Assembly: GCF_014805625.2 (NCBI RefSeq)
Contig: NW_023998415.1
Coordinates: 28,313,737-28,377,736 of the forward strand
Direction of reading: 5' to 3'
Source: Glossina fuscipes
Lineage: Eukaryota; Arthropoda; Insecta; Diptera; Glossinidae
DNA length: 64,000 nucleotides
Under the pieces are notes generated by a model, which was given only the letters and a program-made list of their open reading frames with translations, had not been told where the DNA came from and did not search any database. Position numbers and translations under genes: made by a program. How positions within the stretch are numbered: the first letter of the stretch is position 1; the number at the start of each line of letters is the position of its first letter. Below are positions 1 to 11,705 of the stretch, piece after piece.

Positions 1-671
1 AAAAAAAAATAAGTTTTTATTACTTTATTACTTTATCCGCTTATTTTCGCGTTACTTTGTTAACCTAAACAAAAGGCACATATTGCAGTTGCCGAAAACG
101 AACAACGTGTTGTTATAAACACGAAAACACACGTCCCTTAAGTGTGACAAAAAAATTGAACTAAATGATATTTCTGTGTGCATCGTCGGCGAACGAGAGA
201 CGGGAGATATCTCTTAACACTTTAAGACTTTAATCATTTCTTTTTTTTTCAACTATGGCACGTATACGCATCATACATGTTGTAACATGAACTCTAAAAA
301 TTTATGAGAAAAAATTAAAAAAATGCAGCAGCAAAAGTTTCATTTATTGTTGGTAAACAACATTTTCTTGTAAATTCACAATTGTGTGTACGATGTCGTG
401 GCACCTAACACATTCTCTACTTCCTTGGATGGACGGACATTATTGCGCGACGGACGTACAGACAGACTCACATAGTTAGTGGACAGACAAATGTGCCCAA
501 ATCAATTCGGAATTTGAGACTGATAAATATTGGGTGAAAGAGTCCGATTCTTTCACGCCCAGCCTTTTTCTGCTATAGCTTATGAGCAGTAGAAAAAATA
601 GCCAAATTTTTATTCCTTTTTTATTTTAAGGCACGGTCCACGATTAAATACCACACACCTATATCCAACAA

Positions 672-985
672 CTATCTATATATCGACTTTTCAAGATAAG
701 GCTTTACATGATTAGTGGTCGGAAAAGTGGACCGATCGAAATCACTGCCTAAAGGGTTTGTCCGCGCGTCAAAGCACGTGAGTATATCAAATTTTATCAA
801 AATGTCTCCAATGACCCTTAGGTTGAATGCAAAAATACATAAACAGACATCAGACGGACGGCCGGTCAGCACATTAAATGGCATAAAGAAATTTCAAAAT
901 TTTTCATTGTTTATTAAATTAAAGCAAAGAAAGGCCGCGATTCTCCAAGGACCACCAACGAAAGGGTTCGCTTATCGTTGATAAC
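672..985 (-). repeat. Dispersed repeat family, copy 1 (truncated)
   Basis: On the minus strand this copy shares the core of the family described at 40855-41320. It has the ACAGACATCAGACGGACG tract, the 'hydrophilic core' around AATTTTATCAAAATGTCTC, and the AAGGCTTTACATG block that corresponds to CATGTAACGCCTT on the other strand. The palindromic end is missing. Confidence 0.55.
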
Positions 986-2394
986 CTTTTGAGTTCAAAT
1001 GACAAGCGATACACCGTCAGTAGGGAGAAAGTGGAAAGTAGCGCTTCTTGTCAAATATATGATGGTAAGAGTAAAGCACAGTGATGGGCCGGCAACTGGG
1101 TCTTATATTTTGAAAGGAAGTTAGTCCCCTTTGCATGGAAAAACCTGCTCTTGATGAAGATTTCTGTACTGTGTACCGTGTATCGTAGTGTAATGCTTAC
1201 AATAAGCGCTCCTGGACGTGTCTTCGATACACAAGCGCAGAGTCGAAATATAAATCCTATTAAAAATGTGCGAAGCGAATAATTATGTGAGAAAATTTTA
1301 CCAGAGATTTACCAAATTTTATATATTGGCTTAGTGTTCTCGCAACTACTGCTTAACTGGGCCGAGAGTGCTGGAAAATTTCATCTTAAGCGGCATATTG
1401 ACGCATCTCACAAGCTCATATAGGGCAGACATGAGCTGCAATCAGCGAATCAGTGAATTACGATTCCGCCAACTGACACTTATGACGAAACTAGAGTGCA
1501 GTCATCGTGCTGGAGCGACTCGAGATGCTGGCGATTATGCTGATTATTTAAAAATATGATACTGGAATGTAATGTCATATGTACATCATTCGTAATTAAA
1601 ATGTTGTTTCTCATTAGCCAAGGGACAAATATGTGTGTATGTATTTCCTACTACTTCTTGTTAAGCAAGCAATTGTGAAGGTTAAGTGAAGAGAGCTGTT
1701 TCCAAGAATAACATGTTGGAAAGAGATGTAATCAGATTGAATTTATTCCGCGCACATTTACATAAACAAAGAATTAAAAGCAACACTTATCGTTTTAACA
1801 TAGTTAATGAGATAAGTCCAATGGCAATTCAAAGGGGTAACCGTTGCCTTCTTTATGAACATGCCACTGCATCACCATAATCGTTAATAATATCAACGAC
1901 AATTTAAATAGTGAGGAACAAAAGCGATTCCCTTTTTGTGATATTTTCAATTCGTCCTCTAAGTAACCTTTGTCAGCAACCCTCCGCATTCATATTCGAA
2001 AAGGAAAACCTTAAACTTGACATAATTTCAACTTGTCAACGCACACATGTGAAAGGGAAAATGCAACTCAGATGGCCTTGTCATTTCGACTTGGAAACTT
2101 TAGAATTTTTCCTTTCAAACAGTACGATACGATAATGACCTTGAAAATTTTATTACAAGTTTTTTCACTCTTATGTATTATTGAAATTTTCGCTCGGAAA
2201 ACACAATGACAGTCACTGCATTAAAAAAAAGAAAATGAAATAAAATCATGATTCGATTTTTGCTTACCAACAACGCTGCCAGCGCAGACATACACATGTC
2301 GTGCGCACACTTACACATACGTGCATGTGACGCTAAGCAGTGCTCTAATCCATTCTGATTGTCACAGGTTACGCAAACGATATTAAGCGAATAT

Positions 2395-2610
2395 AAACAT
2401 GTATATACATATACATATGTATACACTTGCACTTGTGCACATACACTTGTATATATGTACTTGTATATATATATATATATGTATACCCTTGTATATATGT
2501 AATTGTATATATTCGGTTTATTTACTTAGGGCGAGTGCAGATAAGGTCTTCTCTTTCTAAATATATGTACGCATGTATGTTTGTTTGTTTATGCATACAT
2601 ATATATGCAA
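2395..2610. repeat. Compound TA/TG microsatellite
   Basis: The run mixes TATATA, CATATG, TTGTATATATG and TGTATGT units. The frames it opens on both strands are tyrosine/isoleucine/cysteine-rich artefacts. Confidence 0.8.
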
Positions 2611-3246
2611 TATAGAAATAGATTCTTAGTTGACATCTGTGCACATAGTTTCAATTGTTGTAACTTATATTAGCCTGCCTTAGGGAAATCAATCGATTTG
2701 TAACGCTAACACTCGAAAAGGTACACGTGGACACTGTAATTGATTTCGATTGTTTTCATTGTTGGAATCATTGGAATTGGCCAAGTCAAGGAGATTGATC
2801 GTTGATTCTTTCGGCGGTCACTTGAGTTCAGTAAAATTTTAACGTCGCTAAGACTATCACAAAACCTCACTCACTATATTCACTTCAATATACTCGCTTA
2901 CCTTAGTAAGGGATATCTGCAGCACATTTAATCATATTTGGCTATTGTGTATAATCGTATTAAGCGACGAGGACATCAAGAGTCGACCAATGTCGCACAT
3001 ATTGTTTTCCCACTACTTTTGCACTGCTCTTGTTTTAGTTAGCCAAGTTCATTATGGCCAAGACAGTGAAATGAATTGATTTTGTTTGAGTTTACGATGT
3101 AATCGCGCTTCTCTTCTATGTGAGCAAAATATCAAGGTTATGGTTATATATTGGTATGGACAGACTTTATAAAAACGTAGAGCTTAAGCACAGGAAGAAG
3201 ACGTAAACGATAAATCAAATAGCAATAGCAATAGTAATCATATAAT

Positions 3247-4215
3247 AGGTTGGTAGAAAAGTTCTGCCGTATATTAGTACCTGCGAGTAATCTCATTTGC
3301 CTGGCGAAGTGAAACAGTCAGAATGCTTCGGCTGGGTCGGCCTTATTATTTAGCTCAGCTCTCGCGAGATATGAGAGGACAAACTTTTATACCCTTCATC
3401 AGTTAGCTGCGAAGCGCAGAGTAAATAAAGAGCAGCAGATAAACTGCATTGAACTTTTCGATCTCGGAAGCTTAAAAAAAAAAAAGCAAAGAAGCGATTA
3501 CAAAGCACGATTGAAAAGGCCTTTAACATCTCTAAGTAATTAGTTTTTCTCCACTTGTTCTAGTTTGCGCTACACCGCTGACACATACTTACTTCTACCT
3601 TTATGGGCCATTTTGACGCATCACTTTTGTGGAATCGCTACCGATCGAAAAATGATTGCAAGAAATCGATCATGAAACGCATTATTATGGGAGATGACAC
3701 TTGAATCTACGCAAACGACACGGAAACACCGATCGATCGAACGAATATTGTGCAAAAGTTAGGCCAATACTGAAAAAATTGCATCGGAATCATTCAAAAA
3801 TCAAGGTGATGTTAACAGCATGGCCAAACTGTTAGCTGGGAATATTATTTAAGTGTTATGCGTCTTTTGCGTGAACATATTCGCCAGAATTGTGAAAAGA
3901 GAACTCAAAGTCAAGTTGCCCTTACTTTTTGGACACAAAAACGAAAGCTATGTTCGATTAACTTCAAGAATTCATTAGATGCAAATCATTTTCGATAACT
4001 ATAATTTTATTTAACAGATTTTTTTTAAATTTTATTCAATAATTTTGGGTTTGACTTTGGCTTAATTTCAATGCTTATATTGGATTGCTTATTAGATGTC
4101 TTGCTAATTGCCATTGATATAAATTTGCTTTGAATTTCGCATAAAAAAATTAGCTTCTAAAAATCAATCGTACCACACTTGCATAAATTATGATCAAAAT
4201 ACCTTCCACCAACCT
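3247..4215 (+). mobile_element. Decayed mariner-type transposon
   Basis: Translation of about 3660-3960 in shifting frames gives mariner transposase hallmarks. The first is IIMGDDT-stop-IYANDTET, the block around the first catalytic aspartate. Next come a KVMLTAW segment, and then YYLSVMRLLREHIRQ, the conserved helix before the second catalytic motif. Stops and frameshifts show it is dead. The putative ends form a degenerate inverted repeat: AGGTTGGTAGAAAAGTTCT from 3247 and, on the opposite strand, AGGTTGGTGGAAGGTATTT ending at 4215. AGGTTGG ends are known from mellifera/cecropia-type mariners. At about 970 bp it is shorter than the usual 1.3 kb, so it carries internal deletions. The third catalytic D is not recognisable. 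Confidence 0.75.
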
Positions 4216-4270
4216 GTCATAACCATGCTAATTAATACCTTCCATAAATCTGTCATAACCACGCTAATAA
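4199..4270 (+). repeat. Tandem duplication at the transposon 3' flank
   Basis: A unit of about 36 bp, ACCTTCCA...CTGTCATAACC(A)GCTAAT, occurs twice in a row (from about 4201 and from about 4239). It includes the putative mariner end, so the duplication may postdate the insertion. Confidence 0.6.
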
Positions 4271-4304
4271 AAAATATAAATTTGGGGGACTTTTGCCGAC
4301 GGGT

Positions 4305-4650
4305 TTCCAATTAGCATAGAGTATTACGTTTTTTCTGTAAGTTAGCATAGGGTATTACGTTTTTTCTGCAAATAGCCGAGAATTTAACGTTGGCTTTGCT
4401 TGCCTACCTTTAGGTGTATATATTATATTAATGTAATAATTGAGATTGCTTATACGTCCTCTTAGAATTTCTTTTTAGTTTTATCTTCTTTTTGATGACG
4501 AAATATGTTTATATATGTTTTATTAAGTCTAATCAAAGAATAATCTTTCCGTTTTTTTTCGTTTTCTATACTGTAAATTAGCATAGAGTATTACGTTCGC
4601 TCTGTAAATAGCATAGAGTATTACGTTCGCTCTGTAAATAGCAGAATATT
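4305..4650 (+). repeat. Short tandem/clustered motif array
   Basis: The motif TAGCATAGAGTATTACGTT followed by TTTTCTG or CGCTCTG recurs four times (near 4312, 4344, 4577 and 4605). The copies are often joined by GTAAATAGC. Two copies are head to tail and the two pairs lie about 230 bp apart. Its origin is unknown. Confidence 0.7.
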
Positions 4651-4767
4651 TAGCTACTGTTTTGTTTAATTTGATAATAAAAAAAAAAAATTATGGCGGT
4701 CTACTTTTACGCTTGCTCGTAAAATTAAATAAGTTCAGTTCTCGTATTTTCCAAAACACTAAACAGT

Positions 4768-5759
4768 TAGTTTCAATTTAGTGGTTTCAATATGATGTCC
4801 TCGGAGACAGGCCGAACCTTCCAGGCGTCTTACAAATGTTTTTCAGTATCCATGTTACCAGGTAACGAGCGGGAAGATGTAGAGAATGGTGGTAAAAGTA
4901 AGTCTGAAGAAAAATAAGAGACTTAGATTGTATGAGAACGCTTTTAAAATACGTTGCAGTAATTATGCCTCCTTCGGCTTTGGATACATTAACTCGCTTA
5001 AACGTTGAGTACCCAATGTTATTCAAATCGAAAAAACAATAAAAAAAGGTCGGCATTCACACGCTGGGGTTTTGGAATTCGTGGCCGATGAAGGATGACG
5101 GATAACCTATTGTTAGAAGAGGGTGGTATACTTACAATTGAAAGTGTCTCGCTGCCAGTAGCGAAATTCTCCAAATTTCAACCACACAGTAATGAATTTT
5201 TTGGACATCACTAATCCGAAAGCTGTTCTGGAAGTTCTACTGGCGATGTCATCGCTATCAAATATAACAAAAAAGTTTATGAATTGTGTGTTTTGGAAAC
5301 AAAACCAGGTAATGCAGTTAGCATAATAGAATGCGACATGAATGTGGAATTTGAGGCTCCTGTGGGTTAGAAAGGTACATCTGAGCAACTGAAAGAGAAT
5401 ATACGAGACGAAGCGCCACAAGATCATATTATGGAAGAAATGGTGGAAACTTTTAAAGGCTCGGGAATACGTCTGGATGGCAAAAAGAAAAAGGAAAATC
5501 CATTAGATGCACCAGTAGTTAAAAGGGTAAGTATATATCAAAAATACCTAACACATTTCATATATCAAAAATACCTAACATCTTTTTGTAGGTTTTGACT
5601 CGCGGCGTTCCAGATTACGATTATAAATTCGGTCTTTTAAGGTTCGATCACTCAATTAAGGCAATTAGTGATCAAATAGCCGAGAACGATACCAATGTAA
5701 TTGAGACTGAAGAAAGTTTCCATGGTCAAGGCTTCTCCATGAAAAAATCACGCAAATAA
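4768..5759 (+). pseudogene. Ufd1 (ubiquitin fusion degradation 1) pseudogene
   Basis: Stretches match Ufd1, the Cdc48/p97 cofactor: [98 protein letters not shown], and the end [15 protein letters not shown] (5751-5759). Lesions are many. TAG stands where the start codon is expected (4768-4770), a TAA and frameshift follow at about 5041, and small deletions lie near 5095 and 5225. A frameshift lies near 5200 and a TAG at about 5368. Two introns keep proper sites and phases: GTAAGT at about 4896 to CAG at about 4959, and GTAAGT at 5527 to TAG at 5591. It therefore arose by DNA duplication, not retroposition. Sequencing error is unlikely given so many lesions of different kinds. Confidence 0.85.
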
Positions 5760-5863
5760 ATTGTTTTTATAATCATTTTTATTTATTTTTAACTTTATTG
5801 AAAGTGGATAATAAACGAAATGGGATGTTAATACATTCACAAAGCTAATATCAGTGTAATGGG

Positions 5864-6255
5864 CTATGCGTCCTTCCGAGACGAAGGTGGTATGGCAGAC
5901 ATAAGCGGCAATTTACATATTTTGCGTCCAAAACGACCGTCTTTTCGTTGCCACAGACCGGAACGCGGCCGGTTGCCAAGTTCACGACTACGCTGCGAAT
6001 TTAGCAGTTCTACAACCACCATCCATAATCTGGATTACCCGCTCTTCTTGAGGAGCTCTTTCCGTTGGACCGTTTCTTACTCACTTAATCCAATGATACT
6101 TTTGTTTAATGCCACCACCAATGCCTTTGGCTACCGCACGTCCTGTGACTGGTTCGCGCCCAGCCAAATGAGCTGCTTCCAGAGGTTCGATCGATGTACT
6201 CATCTTTAAAGTGTACAATACGTCGATATTGTATACCTACTCCTGGATAAGGGGT
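5864..6255 (-). pseudogene. mRpL2 (mitochondrial ribosomal protein L2) fragment
   Basis: Minus-strand frames give YRRIVHFKDEY, then after a frameshift EPLEAAHLAGREPVTGR and AKGIGGGIKQKYHWIK. A stop (TGA in place of the expected Trp) is followed by VRNGPTE...QEERVIQIM. After an internal deletion the C-terminus reads LGNRPRSGLWQRKDGRFGRKI and ends at TAG (5864-5866). These are hallmarks of the uL2m ribosomal protein, the peptidyl-transferase-centre protein of the mitoribosome. The N-terminal targeting region is absent; the reading runs straight on from the SECp43 relic. No introns are visible. Confidence 0.75.
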
Positions 6256-6261
6256 AGGTAA

Positions 6262-6817
6262 TTCACTCTTTGGTTTAGGCACAGCGTTGCAAATCTTAAT
6301 AAGGTTTCGTACCCAACCCAATACATCCATTCATATCATATAAAGCTGATTTCTGCTCATCCTCGATGCCAAAACGCACAAAACCGTAACCTTTAGAGAA
6401 TCCATAACTGTCTAGAATAACTTTGGCTGTTTTAATTGATGTACACTTTGATGAGAAAACCTTGTACAGCTGATAGTCGGCCACATCTGAACTTAAGTCA
6501 CCAATCCAAACACTAAACTCACGTTCATCCCCTGGCAATTTATAAGAATTGCTGGCACTATTCAAACGAAATCTTACGATAGGATTTGTCCCTGGTGTAG
6601 GTTTTCCATTCAGTTTATGCAAAGCATCCATGGCTTGCTCATCAGTGACAAAATTAACGAAACAATAACCTGCGGGTTCACCAGTCTATTTATTGCGCAT
6701 CAGACGTATCGTGGTAGGATCTTCGCCCATTTTTCGAAAGGCTGCTATGATGAAATTCTCAGTCATGTATGGTTCCAAGCTCCCCATCCATAGTTGGCAA
6801 TGCACAGAGGAACTCAT
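6262..6817 (-). pseudogene. SECp43 (tRNA-Sec-associated RRM protein) relic
   Basis: From ATG at 6815-6817 the minus strand reads MSSSVHCQLWMGSLEPYMTE, an RRM1 start. It continues to an in-frame TAG at 6686-6688 (codon 44, between MRNK and TGEPAGYCFVNF), then to a second RRM with VWIGDLSSDVAD and KGYGFVRFG. A frameshift near 6310 separates GLGTKP from IKICNAVPKPKSE. This is the two-RRM architecture of tRNA selenocysteine 1-associated protein, which works with tRNA-Sec in selenoprotein synthesis. The C-terminal part is gone, replaced by the mRpL2 fragment. The stop is TAG, not the Sec codon TGA, so recoding is not an explanation. Confidence 0.75.
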
Positions 6818-7449
6818 ATCTTTTTAATTCTTAAAAACTCCTTGCTCTAAGAAAATTTTCTATTCCAAACACTAATTAAACGAAGTTTACTATCTGCCAC
6901 CTTTAACGAAAAAAGAAATTACAGAGTTGCAATTTCGTGTACTCTCGTATTTAAATAGAAATGAAGCAATAACAAGCTTTCAACAACATTATTACTTGTA
7001 ATGTAAATATTGGCAAACATCTTTCGACTTTTGAGAAATAATATAATCAAAATTGCAACGCTGTTGTCTAAGTAAAAAAAATTGTTCTTTTATAATCTAT
7101 GGAATAAAGCACAAAATTTCCGTGAAAAATTTTTGTCGTTTGCGCTGTTTTGGCATTAAAAACATAAATACCCGTAAGAACATTGCTGACTTCATTACTT
7201 ACATAGAATACACGTAACGTTCGTCAAACCGAACACAGTTACACACATGTTTGTTAGGCAAATATTGTCATCAGCATTACGTTTTGGTAAACTCCAAAAA
7301 CGTTCTATATTTTCTATAACGAATATCTGGTAAGTACATTAAGGTCACAGTAGTTTGAAAGCTTATAACGTATATGTAGGGGAAGTTTATATAAATTTCA
7401 AGTGGTAATAGATCGCAGTAGTCAAATTGATACCAGAAACATTCACGAA
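6818..7449. other. Intergenic, presumed Ide 5' region
   Basis: AT-rich with no coding signal. It presumably holds the Ide promoter and 5' UTR; I could not pick out a TATA box or initiator with confidence. Confidence 0.4.
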
Positions 7450-8923
7450 ATGAGTTCAAAGTCGCTAGATTTGGATCAAGCAGAACACACAGACAGCAAG
7501 ATGACGGTTAAAAAACTTCAGGATATGGATACAATTATTAGGTGAGCAATGAATTTAATAATTGCGTACAAAATTGCTGACTTGACTAATTAACACGGGC
7601 AGAGTAAACAATATTGAAAAATCTGAAGAAGATACTCGTGATTATCGAGGGCTGCAATTAGAAAACGGTCTGAAAGTGTTACTAATTAGTGATCCAAAAA
7701 CAGATGTTTCTGCCGCGGCATTGGCTGTTCAAATCGGGTAAGTGATCTTAAAGAATGTTGCAATAAAACAATGAGTCATTCCTTTAAATATATGCTCTCT
7801 TAGACATATGTCCGATCCTGATGATTTACCTGGCTTAGCTCACTTTTGCGAGCACATGCTCTTTTTGGGAACAGAGAAATATCCACACGAGAACGGTTAC
7901 ACCAATTATCTCTCACAGAGCGGCGGTAGTAGTAATGCTTCCACGTATCCCTTGATGACAAAATACCATTTTTACGTAGCCCCTGATAAATTAGAAGGTG
8001 CTCTAGATCGTTTTGCTCAGTTTTTTATTGCTCCACTCTTCACGCCAAGTGCTACGGAACGTGAGATTAATGCTGTTAATTCAGAGCATGAGAAAAATCT
8101 ATCAAACGATGTTTGGCGTATTAAACAAGTTCAAAGACATCTAGCTAAATGCGGACACGCTTACAAAAAATTTGGCAGTGGTAATAAGACAACACTATAC
8201 GATATCCCTAAGTCCCAAAACATAGACGTTCGCAAAGAACTTTTAAGCTTCCATAAGAAATGGTATTCGGCAAATATTATGAGCCTGGCAGTCCTGGGAA
8301 AAGGTTAATTTTTAATATATAATAAATAAGTGTGTATAAGATTGTTATGCTCGTCATTGTTTTTCTCGTTTTTTAGAGCCCTTAAATGAATTAGAGTTGA
8401 TGATTATCGAAAAGTTCTCAGAAATTGAGAATAAAAACGTAGATGTTCCAAAATGGCCACCACAACCGTTTGATGAAGAACGATACGGACAAAAGGTTTT
8501 CATTGTACCTGTAAAAGATTTGCGTTCACTAACAATTTGCTTCACAACAGATGATTTAGCCGAGTTTTACAAGTCAGCGGTTTGTCAATTAATTTAAGAA
8601 AAATATGCTTTAAGTAATATTTGCAACGTTTTTACAGCCCGATGGCTATTTATCGCATTTGCTTGGTCATGAAGGAAAAGGTAGTATTCTATCTGAATTA
8701 CGAAGGTTAGGCTGGTGTAATGGGTAAGTCAGCGTACTTGATTCAATATCAATTTTCAAACATTTTCGGTTGCTTCTCCTCTCTAATGTAGTTTATTATC
8801 AGGCCATCAAAACACTTTAAAGGGTTTTGGTTTCTTTGAAATATATGTTGATCTAACAGAAGAGGGCTTAAATCATGTAGACGACATTGTTAATATAATA
8901 TTTCAAGTAAGAGACACTATTTA

Positions 8924-8970
<47 letters not shown>

Positions 8971-11647
8971 TTCTAATTTAATAATATTTTTATATAACAG
9001 TATTTGAAAATGTTAAGGGAAGTGGGACCACAGAAATGGATATTTGACGAATGCGTTAAATTAAATGAAATGCATTTTAGATTTAAGGAAAAAGAGAAGC
9101 CCGAAAGTCTTGTGACAAATGCAGTGACTTCCATGCAGGTATAATTATTTAAGCTAAGTTAAAGCGGATGAAAAACTGTTGTTTATGTAATTTTTTTATA
9201 AAAGATTTACCCCTTAGAAGAAGTGTTGACAGCACCTTTTCTGAATAACGAATGGAGGCCAGATCTTATAACGAAACTTCTAAATGAATTAATACCATCT
9301 AAGTGTCGGATTGTTTTAGTGGGCCAAAGCTACGAGAAACATGCAGATCTTGTTGAGCCCTTTTATCAAACTAAGTATGGAACTCTCAAAATCAATGATG
9401 CGACTATCAAGGTACTTATCCAACATAATCAGACATAATCGGAAGCTATTAAAGCTAACAATAATTTTAAAAATTTTATTTATGCAGAAGTGGGAAAATT
9501 GCGAGCTTAATGAAAACTTGGCACTATCTTTGCCGAACGCTTTCATACCCGAAAATTTTGATTTGGTGCCGTTCGATTGTGATTTGTCTAAGCATCCCAT
9601 AATTATCGCGGATACGCCCATTTTGCGTGTTTGGCATAAACAGGACGATTATTACTTAAAGCCGAAAACATGCATGTCTTTCAATCTATCTAATCCGATT
9701 GCCTATTTAGATCCGTTGAACTTTAATCTAAATTACTTAATGGTCTCTTTAGTAAAAGATCAACTGAACGAGTATATATATGACGCAGAATTGGCAGATT
9801 TGAAACTCCAAGTTGCTACTAAATCAAATGGAATTGAGGTGTGCTTTTTGCTTTATATCTCTTTTCGCATACATTTTTTTACGTAAGATAAACTATAAAA
9901 AAAAAAAAAAAAAAAAAAAAATGAAATACAAAAAAAATGCTGCAGAATTTGTAAAGTTTTGCTGCTTTCCTTCTTGTAGTCAGAAATTCTGCGAAATTTC
10001 AAATATCTCGTTGCTAATTTTGAGAATTGCGTAAAATGAATTTCAGGCATATGATTTATATATATTTGTAAATAACTTCTTTGTTTGTTTATTTTCCAGT
10101 TTACTATACGTGGTTACAATGATAAGCAAATGACTCTTCTGAAAAAACTTCTTTATCATTTATTTGAGTTTCAAGCTGATGAGAAACGTTTCAATATTTT
10201 AAAGGAGGAATATGCTCGCTCTCTTAAAAATTTCTATGCCGAGCAACCGTATCAACACTCGATATACTATTTGGCTCTTTTATTAACCGAAAATGCTTGG
10301 GCGAACAATGAACTTTTAGAAGCTATGGAATGTAAGCAATGCATTTAATAATATAATATAAGTCGATGTTTTGTAAATCGCTTATCGTTTTTATATGATT
10401 TAAGTGGTCACTTTCGATCGCGTAATTAGCTATGCCAAACAGTTTCTTTCACGACTCCATACCGAATGTTTTATCTACGGCAATGTTAACAAAAAGCAGG
10501 CGCATGAGATTGCCGCCGTAATGAACGAACAGTTGGAGTTGACGAATGCAAAAATCTTACCATTGCTGGCACGTCAAATGTTAGCGAAACGTGAATATAA
10601 ATTATGTCCAGGTTAGTAATAACCATTATCCAAATATGTGCCTCACAATTGAGTTAATTTCAATTCAAACTATATACGATCAGTGATTATATTATTATTC
10701 TATTGCACTTTATATATTATTAGGCGACAATTATTTGTTTGAAAAGGAAAATGAATTTCACAAAAGTTCATGTACACAAGTTTATTTTCAATGTGGACCG
10801 CAAACTGATCATAGTAACATTATGGTCAATTTGATGGCTCAAATCTTAACCGAACCTTGTTATGATTGTTTACGTACAAAGGTAAATTATATTAACTAAC
10901 TATGCATTTTTATACTACGTTCATATTTTCTATTCTATTCGTTTCTATTCATAAAATAAAGGAGCAATTAGGTTATATTGTCTTTAGTGGTATGCGCAAG
11001 GTGAATGGAGTTAATGGTTTTCGTATTATTGTTCAATCGTCGAAACATCCATCCTTTGTAGAGGATCGTATTGAGAATTTCTTAAAAAATTATTTGGTAA
11101 TGCGAAAATTTATTGGCGTTAGCTTGCTTGCAGATACTATAAATTTTCGTTCGATCTCATTTAGCAAACAATTGAAGAAATGCCTCCGGAAGAATTTGAA
11201 CGTCATAAGGAAGCTTTGGCTGTTAAGAAATTAGAAAAACCGAAAACCGTTTACAATCAATTTAATCAATTCTACAATGAAATCGCTTTAGCTCAATATC
11301 ATTTCGATCGGAGCGAGGCGGAAGTCGCTCTTTTGCGTAAAATTACTAAGCCAGAACTAATAGAATGCTACAAAGTAAGCTTGATAGATTACAAAAATGG
11401 ATAAATTAAAATAATTTATTTATTATTTTAAAAGTCGTTTATAGGGTGCAATAGTCCCGAAAGGCGTGTGCTCGTTGTACACATTTTATCAACGCAATAC
11501 GATGCAGCAGAAAATTGTGACGAATGGCTAGACAGGCATCACCAAAAGATTACAGATTTTGTTGCTTTCAAATCGTCGAAAGAGTTATATCCGCTCGCAT
11601 CACCTTATCTGAATATACAAGCGAAGGGTGCTCGAAGTAAATTGTAA
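7450..11647 (+). CDS. Ide: Insulin-degrading enzyme (insulysin), M16 metalloprotease
   Basis: Zinc metallopeptidase that degrades insulin-like and other short amyloid-forming peptides. Exons: 7450-7541, 7603-7737, 7804-8303, 8377-8579, 8638-8723, 8792-8906, 9001-9138, 9205-9411, 9488-9838, 10100-10331, 10405-10611, 10724-10881, 10962-11096, 11165-11374, 11435-11647. They sum to 2982 nt in frame, 993 aa; fly IDE is about 990. The inverted zinc motif HFCEH lies at residues 89-93, with the third ligand Glu about residue 170 in NSEHEKN. The C-terminus is SKL, a type-1 peroxisomal signal that fits known dual cytosol/peroxisome location. The start precedes a short variable N-terminus with MTV..MDTIIRVNNI before the conserved [13 protein letters not shown]. 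Exon 15 is accepted at AAAG at 11434, not at the nearby TTTATAG, because only that keeps frame. An AATAAA lies about 30 nt past the stop. Confidence 0.96.
8931..8964. repeat. (AT)n microsatellite in Ide intron 6
   Basis: About 17 uninterrupted AT units inside the intron between exons 6 and 7 of Ide. Confidence 0.95.
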
Positions 11648-11705
11648 AAAATTATTTGCAATAATTTAGAATGCCAATAAATTATATTTTGAAAATTATG
11701 CTTTA

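Larger units (their letters stand above)
1..3245. other. Non-coding AT-rich region with repeat fragments
   Basis: No reading frame here looks like a protein; the open frames are short and of low complexity. The stretch holds a dispersed-repeat copy (672-985), a TA/TG-rich microsatellite (about 2395-2610), and a weak fragment at 420-560 with the same GACGGACG/CAGACAGAC motifs as the repeat family. I see nothing else I can name. Confidence 0.6.

Noticed and set aside
5859..6209. 116-residue plus-strand frame
   Set aside because: It is antisense to the mRpL2 relic.
6296..6631. Functional RRM protein starting at the internal ATG
   Set aside because: It is the part of the SECp43 relic after the TAG; a frameshift truncates it within the domain end and the first RRM is lost.
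9853..10050. Overlapping open frames on both strands in Ide intron 9
   Set aside because: They run through a poly-A tract and sit in an intron bounded by good splice sites.
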